Below, one piece after another: positions 1 to 8,036 of a stretch of 64,000 bases of DNA. Source of the stretch: an uncultured Bacteroidales bacterium (lineage in GTDB: Bacteria > Bacteroidota > Bacteroidia > Bacteroidales > Bacteroidaceae); the NCBI GenBank assembly GCA_902788315.1, contig CADAJS010000013.1, forward strand, positions 1 through 64,000, given 5' to 3'. The notes beneath the pieces were generated by a model. That model saw nothing but the letters and a program-made list of their open reading frames with translations. It had not been told where the DNA came from and did not search any database. Every line of letters begins with the position of its first letter. Within the stretch, counting starts at the first letter, position 1. A program made the translations under genes and the position numbers.

Positions 1-106
1 GGTTGCAAAATTCAGGGCCTCTAAGGGAAGTGTTGACCTTCTTGCGTCCCTTCGGTAGCAAGCGACCAGAGGTCGAGCGCGGTCGACAATGCTCACGCTC
101 AGCAAT

Positions 107-252
107 GTTGGCTGTCGCCTTCCTCGGACGCGACTCGGCCATCACTAAGCAAGCTCAGATGGCGCTCGCTGCTCCCTCGGTTGGCTGTCGCCTTCCTCGG
201 ACGCGACTCGGCCATCACTAAGCAAGCTCAGATGGCGCTCGCTGCTCCCTCG
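107..252. repeat. 73-bp tandem direct duplication
   Basis: Two consecutive copies of 73 bp begin with GTTGGCTGTCGCCTTCCTCG at 107 and at 180. A degenerate third start (GTTGACTTTGTCTTCCTC) follows at 253. The copies look identical by eye, which suggests recent duplication or slippage. Confidence 0.85.
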
Positions 253-479
253 GTTGACTTTGTCTTCCTCCTTTTCGCTCGGCATAATAGAAGCAAGCTT
301 CATTCTGCACTCTCTCATGCGTCGTTTCAAGCAAGCTCGGTTTTGCTTCTCGCTTAATCGCAGTGTTAACTGTTACCTCGTAACGGACAAAGTTGCCCGC
401 TTTTTTCCTTTAAGAGTAGAAGTTTAATATTATATATAATATTAACCAATTCTCAACTTCATTTCTCTTTTGAGGCGCC

Positions 480-930
480 GCCTTTATAGTTTATAGTCAG
501 TTGGATAGTGCACTATTAAAGTTTATAGTTTATAGTGTATAGTGTAAAGTCAGTTGGATAGTGTACTTTTAAAGTGTATTGAACCAACCTCTTTTCGCAA
601 GGAGTTGGCAAGTACTTAGCAAGGGGTTGGCAAGTCCTAAGGTGCTCCATGGGCTTGCGAAGGGCTTGCCAATAGCATGAGAAGTCGCTTAGATGACTTT
701 TAAAGTGTATAGTTTATAGTGTATAGTTTATAGTCAGTTGAATAGTGCACTTTAAAGTTTATAGTGTAAAAGTGTATAGTTTATAGTGTATAGTTTATAG
801 TCAGTTGAATAGTGCACTTTAAAGTTTATAGTGTAAAGTGTATAGTGTATAGTCAGTTGGATAGTGTATAGTGACTTATAAAGTGTATAGTGTAAAGTGT
901 ATAGTGTAAAGTCAGTTGGATTGTGTACTT
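480..930. repeat. AT-rich TATAG-type repeat array with six TCAGTTGRATAGTG motifs
   Basis: Irregular array of TTTATAG/GTATAG/GTAAAG units punctuated by six copies of TCAGTTG(G/A)ATAGTG, several followed by CACTTTAAAG. Spacing between motif copies varies (roughly 50 to 185 bp), so it is a modular rather than strictly periodic array. No coding potential is apparent. Confidence 0.8.
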
Positions 931-970
931 AAAAAAAGGCTGAATAAGCACATAGAAAACATGAGCCCAT

Positions 971-1013
971 AAAAAGCAAATGGCGTGTAACTCACCAGAG
1001 CTACACGCCATTT
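971..1013 (-). terminator. Rho-independent terminator of dnaK
   Basis: A 12-bp perfect inverted repeat (978-989 and 1002-1013, AAATGGCGTGTA and its complement), extended inward by further pairs around an ACCA loop. On the minus strand it is followed by GC and a run of five T (971-975). It lies 34 bp past the dnaK stop codon. Confidence 0.85.
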
Positions 1014-1046
1014 GACAGTGTTTTGTTATGTCTTTACTTATGCGTC

Positions 1047-2969
1047 TCATTTGACCTCCTCGAAGTCGGCATCCTGGATGTCGGGACCTTTCTGACCGCC
1101 CTGAGAACCGCCGTTAAAACCATCGCCACCTTGAGCACCGCCTTGAGCGTTGAAACCAGCGCCGGGTTGCGGACCTGACTGCTGTGCCTGATACATCTTC
1201 TGAGCTGCGTTGTTCAGTTCAGCAATGGCAGAATCGATGGCGGCTATATCCTGTGACTTGTGAGCTGTCTTGAGTTTTTCGACAGCGGCCTCGACCTCAT
1301 TCTTCACGTCGGCAGGCAATTTGTCGCCGCTCTCCTTGAGCATATTCTCGGTTTGGAAAATCATCGAATCGGCTTGATTGAGTTTGTCCACCTTCTCGCG
1401 TTCCTTTTTGTCGGCCTCGGCATTAGCTTCGGCTTCCGCCTTCATGCGTTCAATTTCCTCCTTGGAGAGACCGCTGCTGGCCTCAATTCGAATGGCCTGT
1501 TCCTTGCCGGTGGCCTTATCCTTGGCGCTCACCTTGAGGATACCATTGGCATCGATGTCAAAGCTCACTTCAATCTGAGGCACTCCACGACGGGCAGGGG
1601 CAATGCCTTCGAGGTTAAACTGACCTACGCTCTTGTTCTGGCTTGCCATGGGGCGTTCGCCCTGAAGAACGTGAATGGTTACTGCGGTCTGATTGTCGGC
1701 TGCGGTGGAGAATATCTCGCTCTTGTGGCAGGGAATGGTGGTATTGGCGTCAATAAGACGAGTCATCACTCCACCCATTGTCTCGATACCCATTGAAAGA
1801 GGAGTAACGTCGAGCAAAACGATGTCGCTCTTGTCTCCGGTAAGCACAGCGCCTTGGATGCTGGCACCAACTGCCACCACTTCGTCGGGGTTCACACCCT
1901 TCGAGGGTTCCTTGCCGAAAAAGTCGGCCACCAGTTTCTGTACGGCGGGGATTCGACTGGATCCTCCCACGAGGATTACTTCGTCGATATCACCATTGGA
2001 AAGACCAGCGTCCTGCATTGCCTTCTGGCAGGGCACCTTACATGCCTGAATCAGACTGTCGGCAAGTTGTTCGAACTTTGCCCGAGTAAGCGTCTTCACC
2101 AGATGCTTGGGTCCACTGGCTGTGGCAGTAATATAGGGCAGATTGATTTCGGTGGTAGTGGAGCTGGAAAGTTCGATCTTGGCCTTTTCGGCAGCCTCCT
2201 TCAATCTCTGAAGTGCCATGGGATCCTGCTTCAGGTCAATGCCTTCCTCTGCCTGGAACTCACCGGCAAGCCAGTCGATAATTACCTGATCGAAATCGTC
2301 GCCGCCCAGATGCGTATCGCCGTTGGTAGAGAGTACTTCGAAGACTCCGCTTCCGAATTCGAGGATGGAGATATCAAACGTACCACCACCCAGGTCGAAG
2401 ACGGCAATCTTCATATCCTTGTTGGCTTTGTCCACTCCATAGGCAAGTGCGGCTGCTGTAGGCTCGTTCACGATACGCTTTACGTCGAGTCCGGCAATCT
2501 GTCCAGCCTCCTTGGTGGCCTGGCGCTGCGAGTCGCTGAAATATGCGGGCACAGTGATTACAGCCTCTGTCACCTCATGTCCCAGATAATCTTCAGCTGT
2601 TTTCTTCATCTTCTGCAGAATCATGGCGCTGATTTCCTGAGGCGTGTACTGGCGTCCGTCGATATCCACTCGGGGAGTGTTGTTGTCGCCGCGCACTACA
2701 GAGTATGGTACACGAGCGATCTCCTTCTGCACCTGATCATACGTCTCACCCATGAAACGTTTGATGGAGAAAATGGTTTTTTTCGGGTTTGTGATTGCCT
2801 GACGCTTGGCCGGATCGCCCACCTTGCGTTCGCCGCCGTCTACAAAGGCCACGACGGAGGGAGTCGTACGCTTACCTTCACTGTTGGCTATCACCACGGG
2901 CTCGTTGCCCTCAAAAACGGATACACACGAATTTGTCGTACCCAAGTCAATTCCAATAATCTTTCCCAT
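1047..2969 (-). CDS. dnaK: Chaperone protein DnaK (Hsp70)
   Basis: Cytosolic ATP-dependent Hsp70 chaperone that works with DnaJ and GrpE in folding and stress recovery. The 640-residue protein is full length for the bacterial family. The N-terminal nucleotide-binding domain starts with [10 protein letters not shown] (residues 6-15) and has the phosphate-binding [10 protein letters not shown] motif. The conserved linker (LLDVTPLS) leads to the beta-sandwich substrate domain and the helical lid. The C-terminal tail is Gly/Gln-rich and ends in the conserved acidic EEVK-type tail. It appears monocistronic: a terminator follows, and neither dnaJ nor grpE is adjacent. The leader before the ATG is very AT-rich. 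An inverted repeat (3068-3086) lies about 100 bp upstream. Identification is certain. Confidence 0.99.
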   Translation of the reverse strand: MGKIIGIDLGTTNSCVSVFEGNEPVVIANSEGKRTTPSVVAFVDGGERKVGDPAKRQAITNPKKTIFSIKRFMGETYDQVQKEIARVPYSVVRGDNNTPRVDIDGRQYTPQEISAMILQKMKKTAEDYLGHEVTEAVITVPAYFSDSQRQATKEAGQIAGLDVKRIVNEPTAAALAYGVDKANKDMKIAVFDLGGGTFDISILEFGSGVFEVLSTNGDTHLGGDDFDQVIIDWLAGEFQAEEGIDLKQDPMALQRLKEAAEKAKIELSSSTTTEINLPYITATASGPKHLVKTLTRAKFEQLADSLIQACKVPCQKAMQDAGLSNGDIDEVILVGGSSRIPAVQKLVADFFGKEPSKGVNPDEVVAVGASIQGAVLTGDKSDIVLLDVTPLSMGIETMGGVMTRLIDANTTIPCHKSEIFSTAADNQTAVTIHVLQGERPMASQNKSVGQFNLEGIAPARRGVPQIEVSFDIDANGILKVSAKDKATGKEQAIRIEASSGLSKEEIERMKAEAEANAEADKKEREKVDKLNQADSMIFQTENMLKESGDKLPADVKNEVEAAVEKLKTAHKSQDIAAIDSAIAELNNAAQKMYQAQQSGPQPGAGFNAQGGAQGGDGFNGGSQGGQKGPDIQDADFEEVK

Positions 2970-3481
2970 AATCGTTATTTTTTTTATTTGTTTATACTCG
3001 AATTAAAATTAAATCTCGACTTTAACGTAACAAAGGGCGTGCCAAACGACGGAATGCGCTATACAATGTGTCATACGGACTGACACTATGTCATGTCACG
3101 CTGGCTCGACTGTACGATAAGGGAAGCTGAGGAGAGAGAGGACGTGGTAAACGTGAAATAAAACATTGAACCACATGCGCGGGTACGAATCTTATAAGTA
3201 AAAAGTTCAAGTTTCGGGTGCTCTCAACGTTTTGTAGTTCTTGGACGAGCCAAGCGGCAAGCCGGTTACTTGGACGAGCCAAGCGGCAAAGCCGAGCGAA
3301 GTAGTTAAAGTAGTTCTTCGACGAGCGAAGCGGCAAGCCGGTTACTTGGACGAGCCAAGCGGCAAAGCCGAGCGATCACTACGCTCGTCCTTCGGACAGT
3401 AGTTAGGCCCAAGCGGCAAAGCCGAGCGATCACTACGCTCGTCCTTCGGACAGTAGTTAGGCCAATACTTCTTTTCGTCTA
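2970..3481. other. Intergenic region upstream of dnaK with nested repeats
   Basis: This stretch carries the dnaK leader (AT-rich, 2970-3020) and, at 3068-3086, an inverted repeat GTGTCA-7-TGACAC flanked by further TGTCA/GTCATG words. From 3236 to 3463 it carries GC-rich repeats built from AAGCGGCAAAGCCGAGCG and relatives (annotated separately). I could not find a clean TAnnTTTG -7 box for dnaK. No credible gene is seen. Confidence 0.6.
3236..3463. repeat. Repeat cluster with a 54-bp tandem unit containing a hairpin
   Basis: Two kinds of repetition are nested here. A GGACGAGCCAAGCGGCAA-type unit occurs around 3242, 3270, 3318 (diverged) and 3347. A longer unit runs twice in tandem with a 54-bp period (3355-3409 and 3409-3463). 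Each long unit contains the inverted repeat CGAGCG-ATCACTA-CGCTCG, so transcripts of either strand could fold. It sits just past the stop codon of the minus-strand gene ending at 3482 and may act as its 3' end. Confidence 0.75.
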
Positions 3482-4195
3482 TCAGACGGACAGGCACATT
3501 TTCTGGCAGAAGACAGGAAAGGAGAGCTCGATGCGGCTAAGTTCATAGGGCGAGAGCTTAAGCGAGAAGGTGCCCCGCAGTTCCTCAAGGCCGAAATATG
3601 CCTTCATCAGGCTTGCCATATTAAATGACAGGGCATCGCCACGCTTGGCCAGATGGACAGCAAGGCGAAGCATGAAGGCACGCTCATGGTCGCGACGCCG
3701 CAGGGCCAGGAAGAGCAAATAGAAAGCAGGCAGCGTGCTGCAATCCACCAGAAAGGGGATCCACTCCTCTTCATCCGAGAGTCCCAGAGAAAGAAATAAT
3801 CGTCGGATTTTGCCAACGTCATCGATGTGCGGCAGCAGGAGACGCAGCGTTTTCTGCCGATCAACAGCACTCAAAGCCAGCTGCTGAGAGAGTTTCAGAA
3901 AGCCCTCGTCGTCGAGTGAGACACTCCCCTCCCCGAGACGCAACAGAAGAGCCTTGAGCATTGTGACCAGAAAAGCGCGGGCATCATAACGAACCAGCAG
4001 GAGGAAGAGAAACCAGAAACGATCCGACGGCAGCCGGGGGGCTATTTGTTCCCCAAGAATATATCCCGCCGTGCGAAACGAGGCGCGAGAGAGTGACGAC
4101 AGCCACGCAGGCAATGCCTCGGCCACATCATCACGCCGCAGCATCGCGTCGAGCTGAATGTAAAGATTCCGGCTGTAATGTCTTTCGGATATCAT
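3482..4195 (-). CDS. Conserved-looking protein of unknown function, downstream of tRNA-Thr
   Basis: I do not recognise this 237-residue protein. It has no signal peptide or clear membrane segment. It is rich in Leu, Arg and Phe with long predicted helices, and has a hydrophobic stretch around residues 57-85 (FWFLFLLLVRYDARAFLVTM) that looks like a buried helix. The longest frame begins 17 codons earlier, but those codons lie inside the tRNA-Thr gene, so I start at the ATG at 4195, five bases after the tRNA. With no room for a promoter, it is probably read from the ffs promoter with ffs and the tRNA. Reality of the gene is likely from its uninterrupted frame and codon use; function is unknown. 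Confidence 0.7.
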   Translation of the reverse strand: MISERHYSRNLYIQLDAMLRRDDVAEALPAWLSSLSRASFRTAGYILGEQIAPRLPSDRFWFLFLLLVRYDARAFLVTMLKALLLRLGEGSVSLDDEGFLKLSQQLALSAVDRQKTLRLLLPHIDDVGKIRRLFLSLGLSDEEEWIPFLVDCSTLPAFYLLFLALRRRDHERAFMLRLAVHLAKRGDALSFNMASLMKAYFGLEELRGTFSLKLSPYELSRIELSFPVFCQKMCLSV

Positions 4196-4200
4196 GGGAG

Positions 4201-4274
4201 AGCCTCTTGTCGGATTCGAACCAACGACCCCGAGATTACAAATCACGTGCTCTGGCCAACTGAGCTAAAGAGGC
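4201..4274 (-). tRNA. tRNA-Thr (anticodon UGU)
   Basis: A complete cloverleaf on the minus strand: acceptor GCCTCTT/AAGAGGC, D arm with AGCTCAGTTGG, anticodon loop TTTGTAA giving UGU, T arm with GGTTCGAATCC. CCA is not encoded. The gene begins four bases after the end of the SRP RNA, implying co-transcription and processing. Confidence 0.95.
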
Positions 4275-4278
4275 GGGT

Positions 4279-4375
4279 GGGAAAGCTTACTGTATCGCGC
4301 CGCTACGACCGACTACCCTTGCTGCCGTCAAGCCCTGGGGGGATTCGTCAGGAGCATGCCGTACAGGACTTTCCC
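4279..4375 (-). ncRNA. ffs: Signal recognition particle RNA (4.5S-type)
   Basis: A 97-nt RNA component of the signal recognition particle, which with Ffh targets membrane proteins. The ends pair perfectly (GGGAAAG at 4369-4375 with CTTTCCC at 4279-4285), followed by CUGUA/UACAG (4362-4366 with 4290-4294). The apex carries the universal domain IV: CAGG on the 5' side, a UGAC tetraloop (4327-4330) closed by GCU/GGC, and AGCA on the 3' side, which is the Ffh-binding internal loop. A strong promoter lies directly upstream and tRNA-Thr directly downstream. The exact 5' end may be a few bases further upstream. Confidence 0.93.
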
Positions 4376-4386
4376 GTTTTCGGGTG

Positions 4387-4418
4387 CAAAGGTAAGCATT
4401 CTTGGCGGTTCTGCCAAA
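4387..4418 (-). promoter_or_regulatory. Promoter of the ffs / tRNA-Thr unit
   Basis: On the minus strand: -33 TTTG (4415-4418), 20-bp spacer, -7 TACCTTTG (4387-4394). This matches the Bacteroidetes consensus fully and places the transcription start within about ten bases of the SRP RNA 5' end. Confidence 0.85.
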
Positions 4419-4577
4419 TATTCCAGAGATTATTTTCATAGAAAGACGAGAAAGAGTACTTCCCTCGCCCGGCATAGCATTGGAAAGATTGAGTACTTGT
4501 TAGGCGCTTTAATACCCATCCCTGGCCGAGGGCGAATCATAATCTTACTCCACCCCTTTCATTTTTTTCACAATATA

Positions 4578-4609
4578 TTTGCAAAATTGCGATACTTATT
4601 ATATTTTTG
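4578..4609 (+). promoter_or_regulatory. Promoter of the exported Tyr/Arg-rich protein gene
   Basis: -33 TTTG (4578-4581), 20-bp spacer, -7 TATTTTTG (4602-4609), about 30 bp before the ATG at 4641. Confidence 0.75.
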
Positions 4610-4640
4610 TACTCAGAAAAAAGATATAAGAGAAAATATA

Positions 4641-5480
4641 ATGAAAAAGACCATTATTTTCTGTTTGATGCTGGCTGTGAGCCTGAGTGCAATGGCCCTT
4701 AGCAAGAGCAAGACGCGAACCTACGCACGATTTCTCTCTGACCGCATGGCATACGAGCTGGACCTGACGCCCATGCAATATGACGACTGCTATGAGATCA
4801 ACTACGACTTCATCTATCTGGCCAGCCGAGTGATGGACGATGCTGTATATGGTTACATGGACGCCATCGAGCGCTACTACACCCTGTTGGACTATCGCAA
4901 CGAAGACCTGCGATATGTGCTCAACGCAAGACAATACGCCCGGTTCCTGGCCCGAGACTATTTCTACAGTCCAATATACTCGACAGGAAACAACTGGGCT
5001 CTGCGTATATACACGATATACAGCAACCGCTCGTTCTACTACTTTGACGCACCCAGTATCTTCCGCAGCTACCGAGGTGCACATGCACGGACGTACTACA
5101 ACAACAGCTACTACGGGAATCGGTATGCCAACCACGACCGCTATACAGGCAACTTCCGCATCACTGGCACAAACGTGATGCCCGGACGGCGCACCAACGA
5201 CTTCGGAATCAACCTGAAGCAACGGGGAGGCACCACCTATAACAACTATAAGAACCCGACAGCCAACAATCGCACGCAGGACACCCGATATCGTGACAAC
5301 AGTGGCAATAAGAACTCGCCTCAGATAAACCACCGCCAGCAGACGGTGCCCAGCCGCTCCACCAGCACACAAAGCACGTCCGGCACGCAAAGCCGTTCCA
5401 ACACCCCAACCACAGCCGGCTCGACGGGTTCGACGCAACGCAGCGGGCAAAACACAGGTACACGCGGCGGACGCCGATAG
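4641..5480 (+). CDS. Exported protein of unknown function with low-complexity C-terminal tail
   Basis: A 279-residue protein with a clear Sec signal peptide (MKKTIIFCLMLAVSLSAMA, cleavage near residue 19). Residues about 25-130 are an unusually Tyr- and Arg-rich, probably helical domain beginning with a YELDLTPMQ-type motif, loosely reminiscent of LTxxQ periplasmic proteins. Residues about 130-180 are Tyr/Asn/Arg-rich, and the last 100 are a Thr/Ser/Gln/Asn/Gly tail likely to be disordered and basic. The ATG at 4641 is chosen because the promoter lies at 4578-4609; the longer frame runs back through antisense ffs. It stands alone. The family resembles uncharacterised Bacteroidales secreted proteins; function unknown. 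Confidence 0.8.
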   Translation: MKKTIIFCLMLAVSLSAMALSKSKTRTYARFLSDRMAYELDLTPMQYDDCYEINYDFIYLASRVMDDAVYGYMDAIERYYTLLDYRNEDLRYVLNARQYARFLARDYFYSPIYSTGNNWALRIYTIYSNRSFYYFDAPSIFRSYRGAHARTYYNNSYYGNRYANHDRYTGNFRITGTNVMPGRRTNDFGINLKQRGGTTYNNYKNPTANNRTQDTRYRDNSGNKNSPQINHRQQTVPSRSTSTQSTSGTQSRSNTPTTAGSTGSTQRSGQNTGTRGGRR

Positions 5481-5710
5481 GACAAGACTTATAGCCATAC
5501 GCCCCACTGTCGTGAAAGATGATGCTAATCGCCAAGGGAGGTAAAAGAGGATGAGGAAATTTGAAGGAGATTAGTAACTCGAGAAAGATGAATGTAAAAA
5601 TACAATGACCGCCAATGAGTCAACATTCATCAGTTGTACACCAAAGACTAACCTTACACACACACCGAAAAAGAATAAACTAAACAAGCAACATCAAAAA
5701 ACACAAAGAT

Positions 5711-7831
5711 ATGAAAAATTACGTAAAGTCCACGCTTTGGCTCACAGTAATCGGAATGCTGGCAGCATGTAGCGAGCAGGTGGACACCAGTGCACGTTAC
5801 GTGTACAAGTATGATTCGGCACTCTCCTATCTGGAGAAACACGAGCAGTACAGCCAGTACGTCGAGTTGCTCAAGGCGACTCCCGTCTCGCCCGTCAGCG
5901 ACACTAAAGTGGCACAGCTCATCAGCACTCGCGGCCACTACACCGTATTCGCTCCCACCAACGAGGCCATCGACACCTTCCTTACTACGCTCTGCCTCGA
6001 AGAGCCCGAACTGCTGACCGCCCCCTCATGGGACGCATTCGTCTCCGAACGGAAACGCGACTCGATCCGCCACGTAGTCGTGCACAACAGTATTATCGAC
6101 TCGGGAGACAACGAAGAGGCATTCCTCACGTACGACTTCCCCATCGAGTCGGGCAACGAACTGCCGCTCAACAACATGAACGAACGCAAGCTCTCCGTAC
6201 GCTATTACCGCGACACTATCTTCATCAACAACACGTGCCCCATTAACCCCGTCCAGCAGGACATCATCGTGACGAACGGAGTAATCCACCAGATGGGACG
6301 CGTCATTGCCCCCAAGGATATCACCGCATCTAAATACCTGCTCGATTTGCTGAACAAGCAGGAGGAGGGTTTCCTCGTGATGGCCAAGGCCATACAGGCA
6401 TGCGGATTGATGGACACTCTCTCAATGATTCGTGACGAGGTGTACGAAGACCTCTATCAGCGTGGAGTGATTCCAGAGTTCCATGTGCTGTACATTGACG
6501 GACATCATCCCGACGGCTACAACTGGACACCTCGTCATCGTCTCTACGGCTTCACAATCTTTGCCGAGACCGATGAGTTCTGGCGCACTCAGGGACTGGA
6601 TCCTACCGAACCCTCGGCCACACTGCTGCCCAAGCTCGTGCAGTGGATTGTGGACAAGCATCAATATTCTAACGATGATGTCTTCACCACCGACAAGAAC
6701 TATGCCTCCGAGTCCAGCCTGCTCTATCAGTGGACCACCTATCACATTCTCCCCTTCCGGGCGCCATCTGACCGTCTGGTGTTCCACCGCAACGAATATG
6801 CTTACACACCCAGCAACGCCGGAAAGTACACTATCCCCATGTATGAGATCTATCCCACAATGGGCAAGCGTCGTCTAATCAAGATTTACGAGAGCAAGGA
6901 GAGCGACGGAGTGTATCTGAACCGCTTCCCCAATCTGGACATCGGACGCCGGAACATATATCACGAAATAAGCTGCGACCCCGACAAGGTGGGCTGCTAT
7001 GTGGAAAGAGATCCTAACAAGGCCGTCCTGACCGACATCATCAATTGCTGCCTCTACCCCATCGACGCCCCGCTCTCGTACAATGACGATGTACGTGACA
7101 ACCTGGCACGCCAACGCCTGCGCTTCGATGGCATGTCACTCTTCCCCGAAGCGATGAACAACGAGATACGACTCAAGAAATCCACCGACCCGAAGAACCA
7201 GGACGTTTACATCCCGCCCACATCCATCTATCCCTACTTCGAGAACATGATGATGAATGATGAGACACGCTTCATCTATCTGAATGCTTACGAGTACCAG
7301 TGGTGCAACCTGCACAGCGATGAGATGAAGGCCAAGGGTCGCTTCGAGTTGACCTTCAAACTGCCGCCTGTGCCGCGACGTGGAACATACGAGCTGCGCT
7401 ACAAGGTGCTGCCAAACGGCGACCGAGGCATCCAGCAGTTCTACTTCGGTTCCGACCTCAACAACCTGCCCGTAACCGGAATTCCCGTGGACCTGACACG
7501 CCCCATCAGCAATATGAACGTCGGCTATGAGAAAGACACGGGCGATGACGACTATGATGCCGAGGTTGACAAGCGCCTACGCAACAACGGAGTGATGAAG
7601 GGTCCCAAGAGCGTCAATGGTACGTATGGAAACGGCGAAGACAACGACCGACTTCGCGGCAACAACCTGCGCTACATTATCACACGCCAGACACTGGATC
7701 CCGACAAGACCTACTACATGAAGGTGAAGTCCGTGCTTGACGCCGAGATGAAGGAGTTCTACATGGACTACATGGAATGGTGCCCCAAGGAGGTGTACGA
7801 CAACCCAGAGCATCCCGAGGACATCTGGTAA
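5711..7831 (+). CDS. Fasciclin (FAS1) domain lipoprotein
   Basis: A 706-residue lipoprotein with a lipobox ending in LAAC (Cys20), so it should be anchored in the outer membrane or at the surface. Residues about 35-210 form a FAS1-type domain, with the signature YTVFAPTNEAIDTFL near residues 77-91. A second, more diverged FAS1-like segment spans roughly 215-350 (YHILPF and similar). The remainder, with PPTSIYPYFEN and LTFKLPPVPRRGTYELRY, looks like beta-rich binding modules. FAS1 proteins in Bacteroidetes are usually adhesins or parts of SusCD-type loci, but no SusC/SusD partner is adjacent here, so the ligand is unknown. A strong palindrome follows the gene. Confidence 0.85.
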   Translation: MKNYVKSTLWLTVIGMLAACSEQVDTSARYVYKYDSALSYLEKHEQYSQYVELLKATPVSPVSDTKVAQLISTRGHYTVFAPTNEAIDTFLTTLCLEEPELLTAPSWDAFVSERKRDSIRHVVVHNSIIDSGDNEEAFLTYDFPIESGNELPLNNMNERKLSVRYYRDTIFINNTCPINPVQQDIIVTNGVIHQMGRVIAPKDITASKYLLDLLNKQEEGFLVMAKAIQACGLMDTLSMIRDEVYEDLYQRGVIPEFHVLYIDGHHPDGYNWTPRHRLYGFTIFAETDEFWRTQGLDPTEPSATLLPKLVQWIVDKHQYSNDDVFTTDKNYASESSLLYQWTTYHILPFRAPSDRLVFHRNEYAYTPSNAGKYTIPMYEIYPTMGKRRLIKIYESKESDGVYLNRFPNLDIGRRNIYHEISCDPDKVGCYVERDPNKAVLTDIINCCLYPIDAPLSYNDDVRDNLARQRLRFDGMSLFPEAMNNEIRLKKSTDPKNQDVYIPPTSIYPYFENMMMNDETRFIYLNAYEYQWCNLHSDEMKAKGRFELTFKLPPVPRRGTYELRYKVLPNGDRGIQQFYFGSDLNNLPVTGIPVDLTRPISNMNVGYEKDTGDDDYDAEVDKRLRNNGVMKGPKSVNGTYGNGEDNDRLRGNNLRYIITRQTLDPDKTYYMKVKSVLDAEMKEFYMDYMEWCPKEVYDNPEHPEDIW

Positions 7832-7941
7832 GACGTGCCCCCGAAAGGTAGCGTGGTAAAAAACGCCACAGCCTCTTATCGCGCGCACCCATGCACGCAC
7901 ATGATATAATAAGGTAGAGACTAACCGCACGGATTATTTAA

Positions 7942-8018
7942 ATAAATACAGGAACGCCGACCACGAAGAGGAGCAGATGACGACTGCACCAACCCATGGT
8001 CGGCGTTCCTGTATTTAT
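7942..8018. terminator. Long bidirectional hairpin between convergent genes
   Basis: Perfect 22-bp inverted repeat (7942-7963 with 7997-8018; core AGGAACGCCGACCA) around a 33-base loop. It lies between the convergent FAS1 lipoprotein gene and dinB. The AT-rich outer ends give T-rich ends on both strands, consistent with a two-way terminator. The arms and loop are longer than usual for a terminator. Confidence 0.6.
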
Positions 8019-8036
8019 ATGAGAGAGGGGCCAGTG

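Larger units (their letters stand above)
1..1046. repeat. Gene-free repeat region downstream of dnaK
   Basis: I see no convincing gene in this stretch. It has a 73-bp direct tandem duplication (107-179 and 180-252) with the beginning of a third, diverged copy after 252. From about 480 to 930 it is AT-rich and built from short TATAG-type units (TTTATAG, GTATAG, GTAAAG) in which the motif TCAGTTGRATAGTG recurs six times (near 497, 550, 734, 801, 853 and 912, the last copy with one change). Around 597-690 there are also short GGCAAG/GGCTTGC repeats. The short open frames here are made of repeat sequence and lack the composition of the neighbouring genes. The dnaK terminator lies at the right end. 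Confidence 0.7.

Noticed and set aside
480..930. CRISPR array
   Set aside because: Repeats are short, irregularly spaced and share their intervening sequence, with no unique spacers and no cas genes anywhere in the window.
1854..3083. A 409-residue plus-strand frame across dnaK
   Set aside because: Shadow of dnaK in the opposite orientation; dnaK is unambiguous.
4195..4246. Extended start for the unknown protein after tRNA-Thr
   Set aside because: The extra 17 codons are the tRNA-Thr gene itself.
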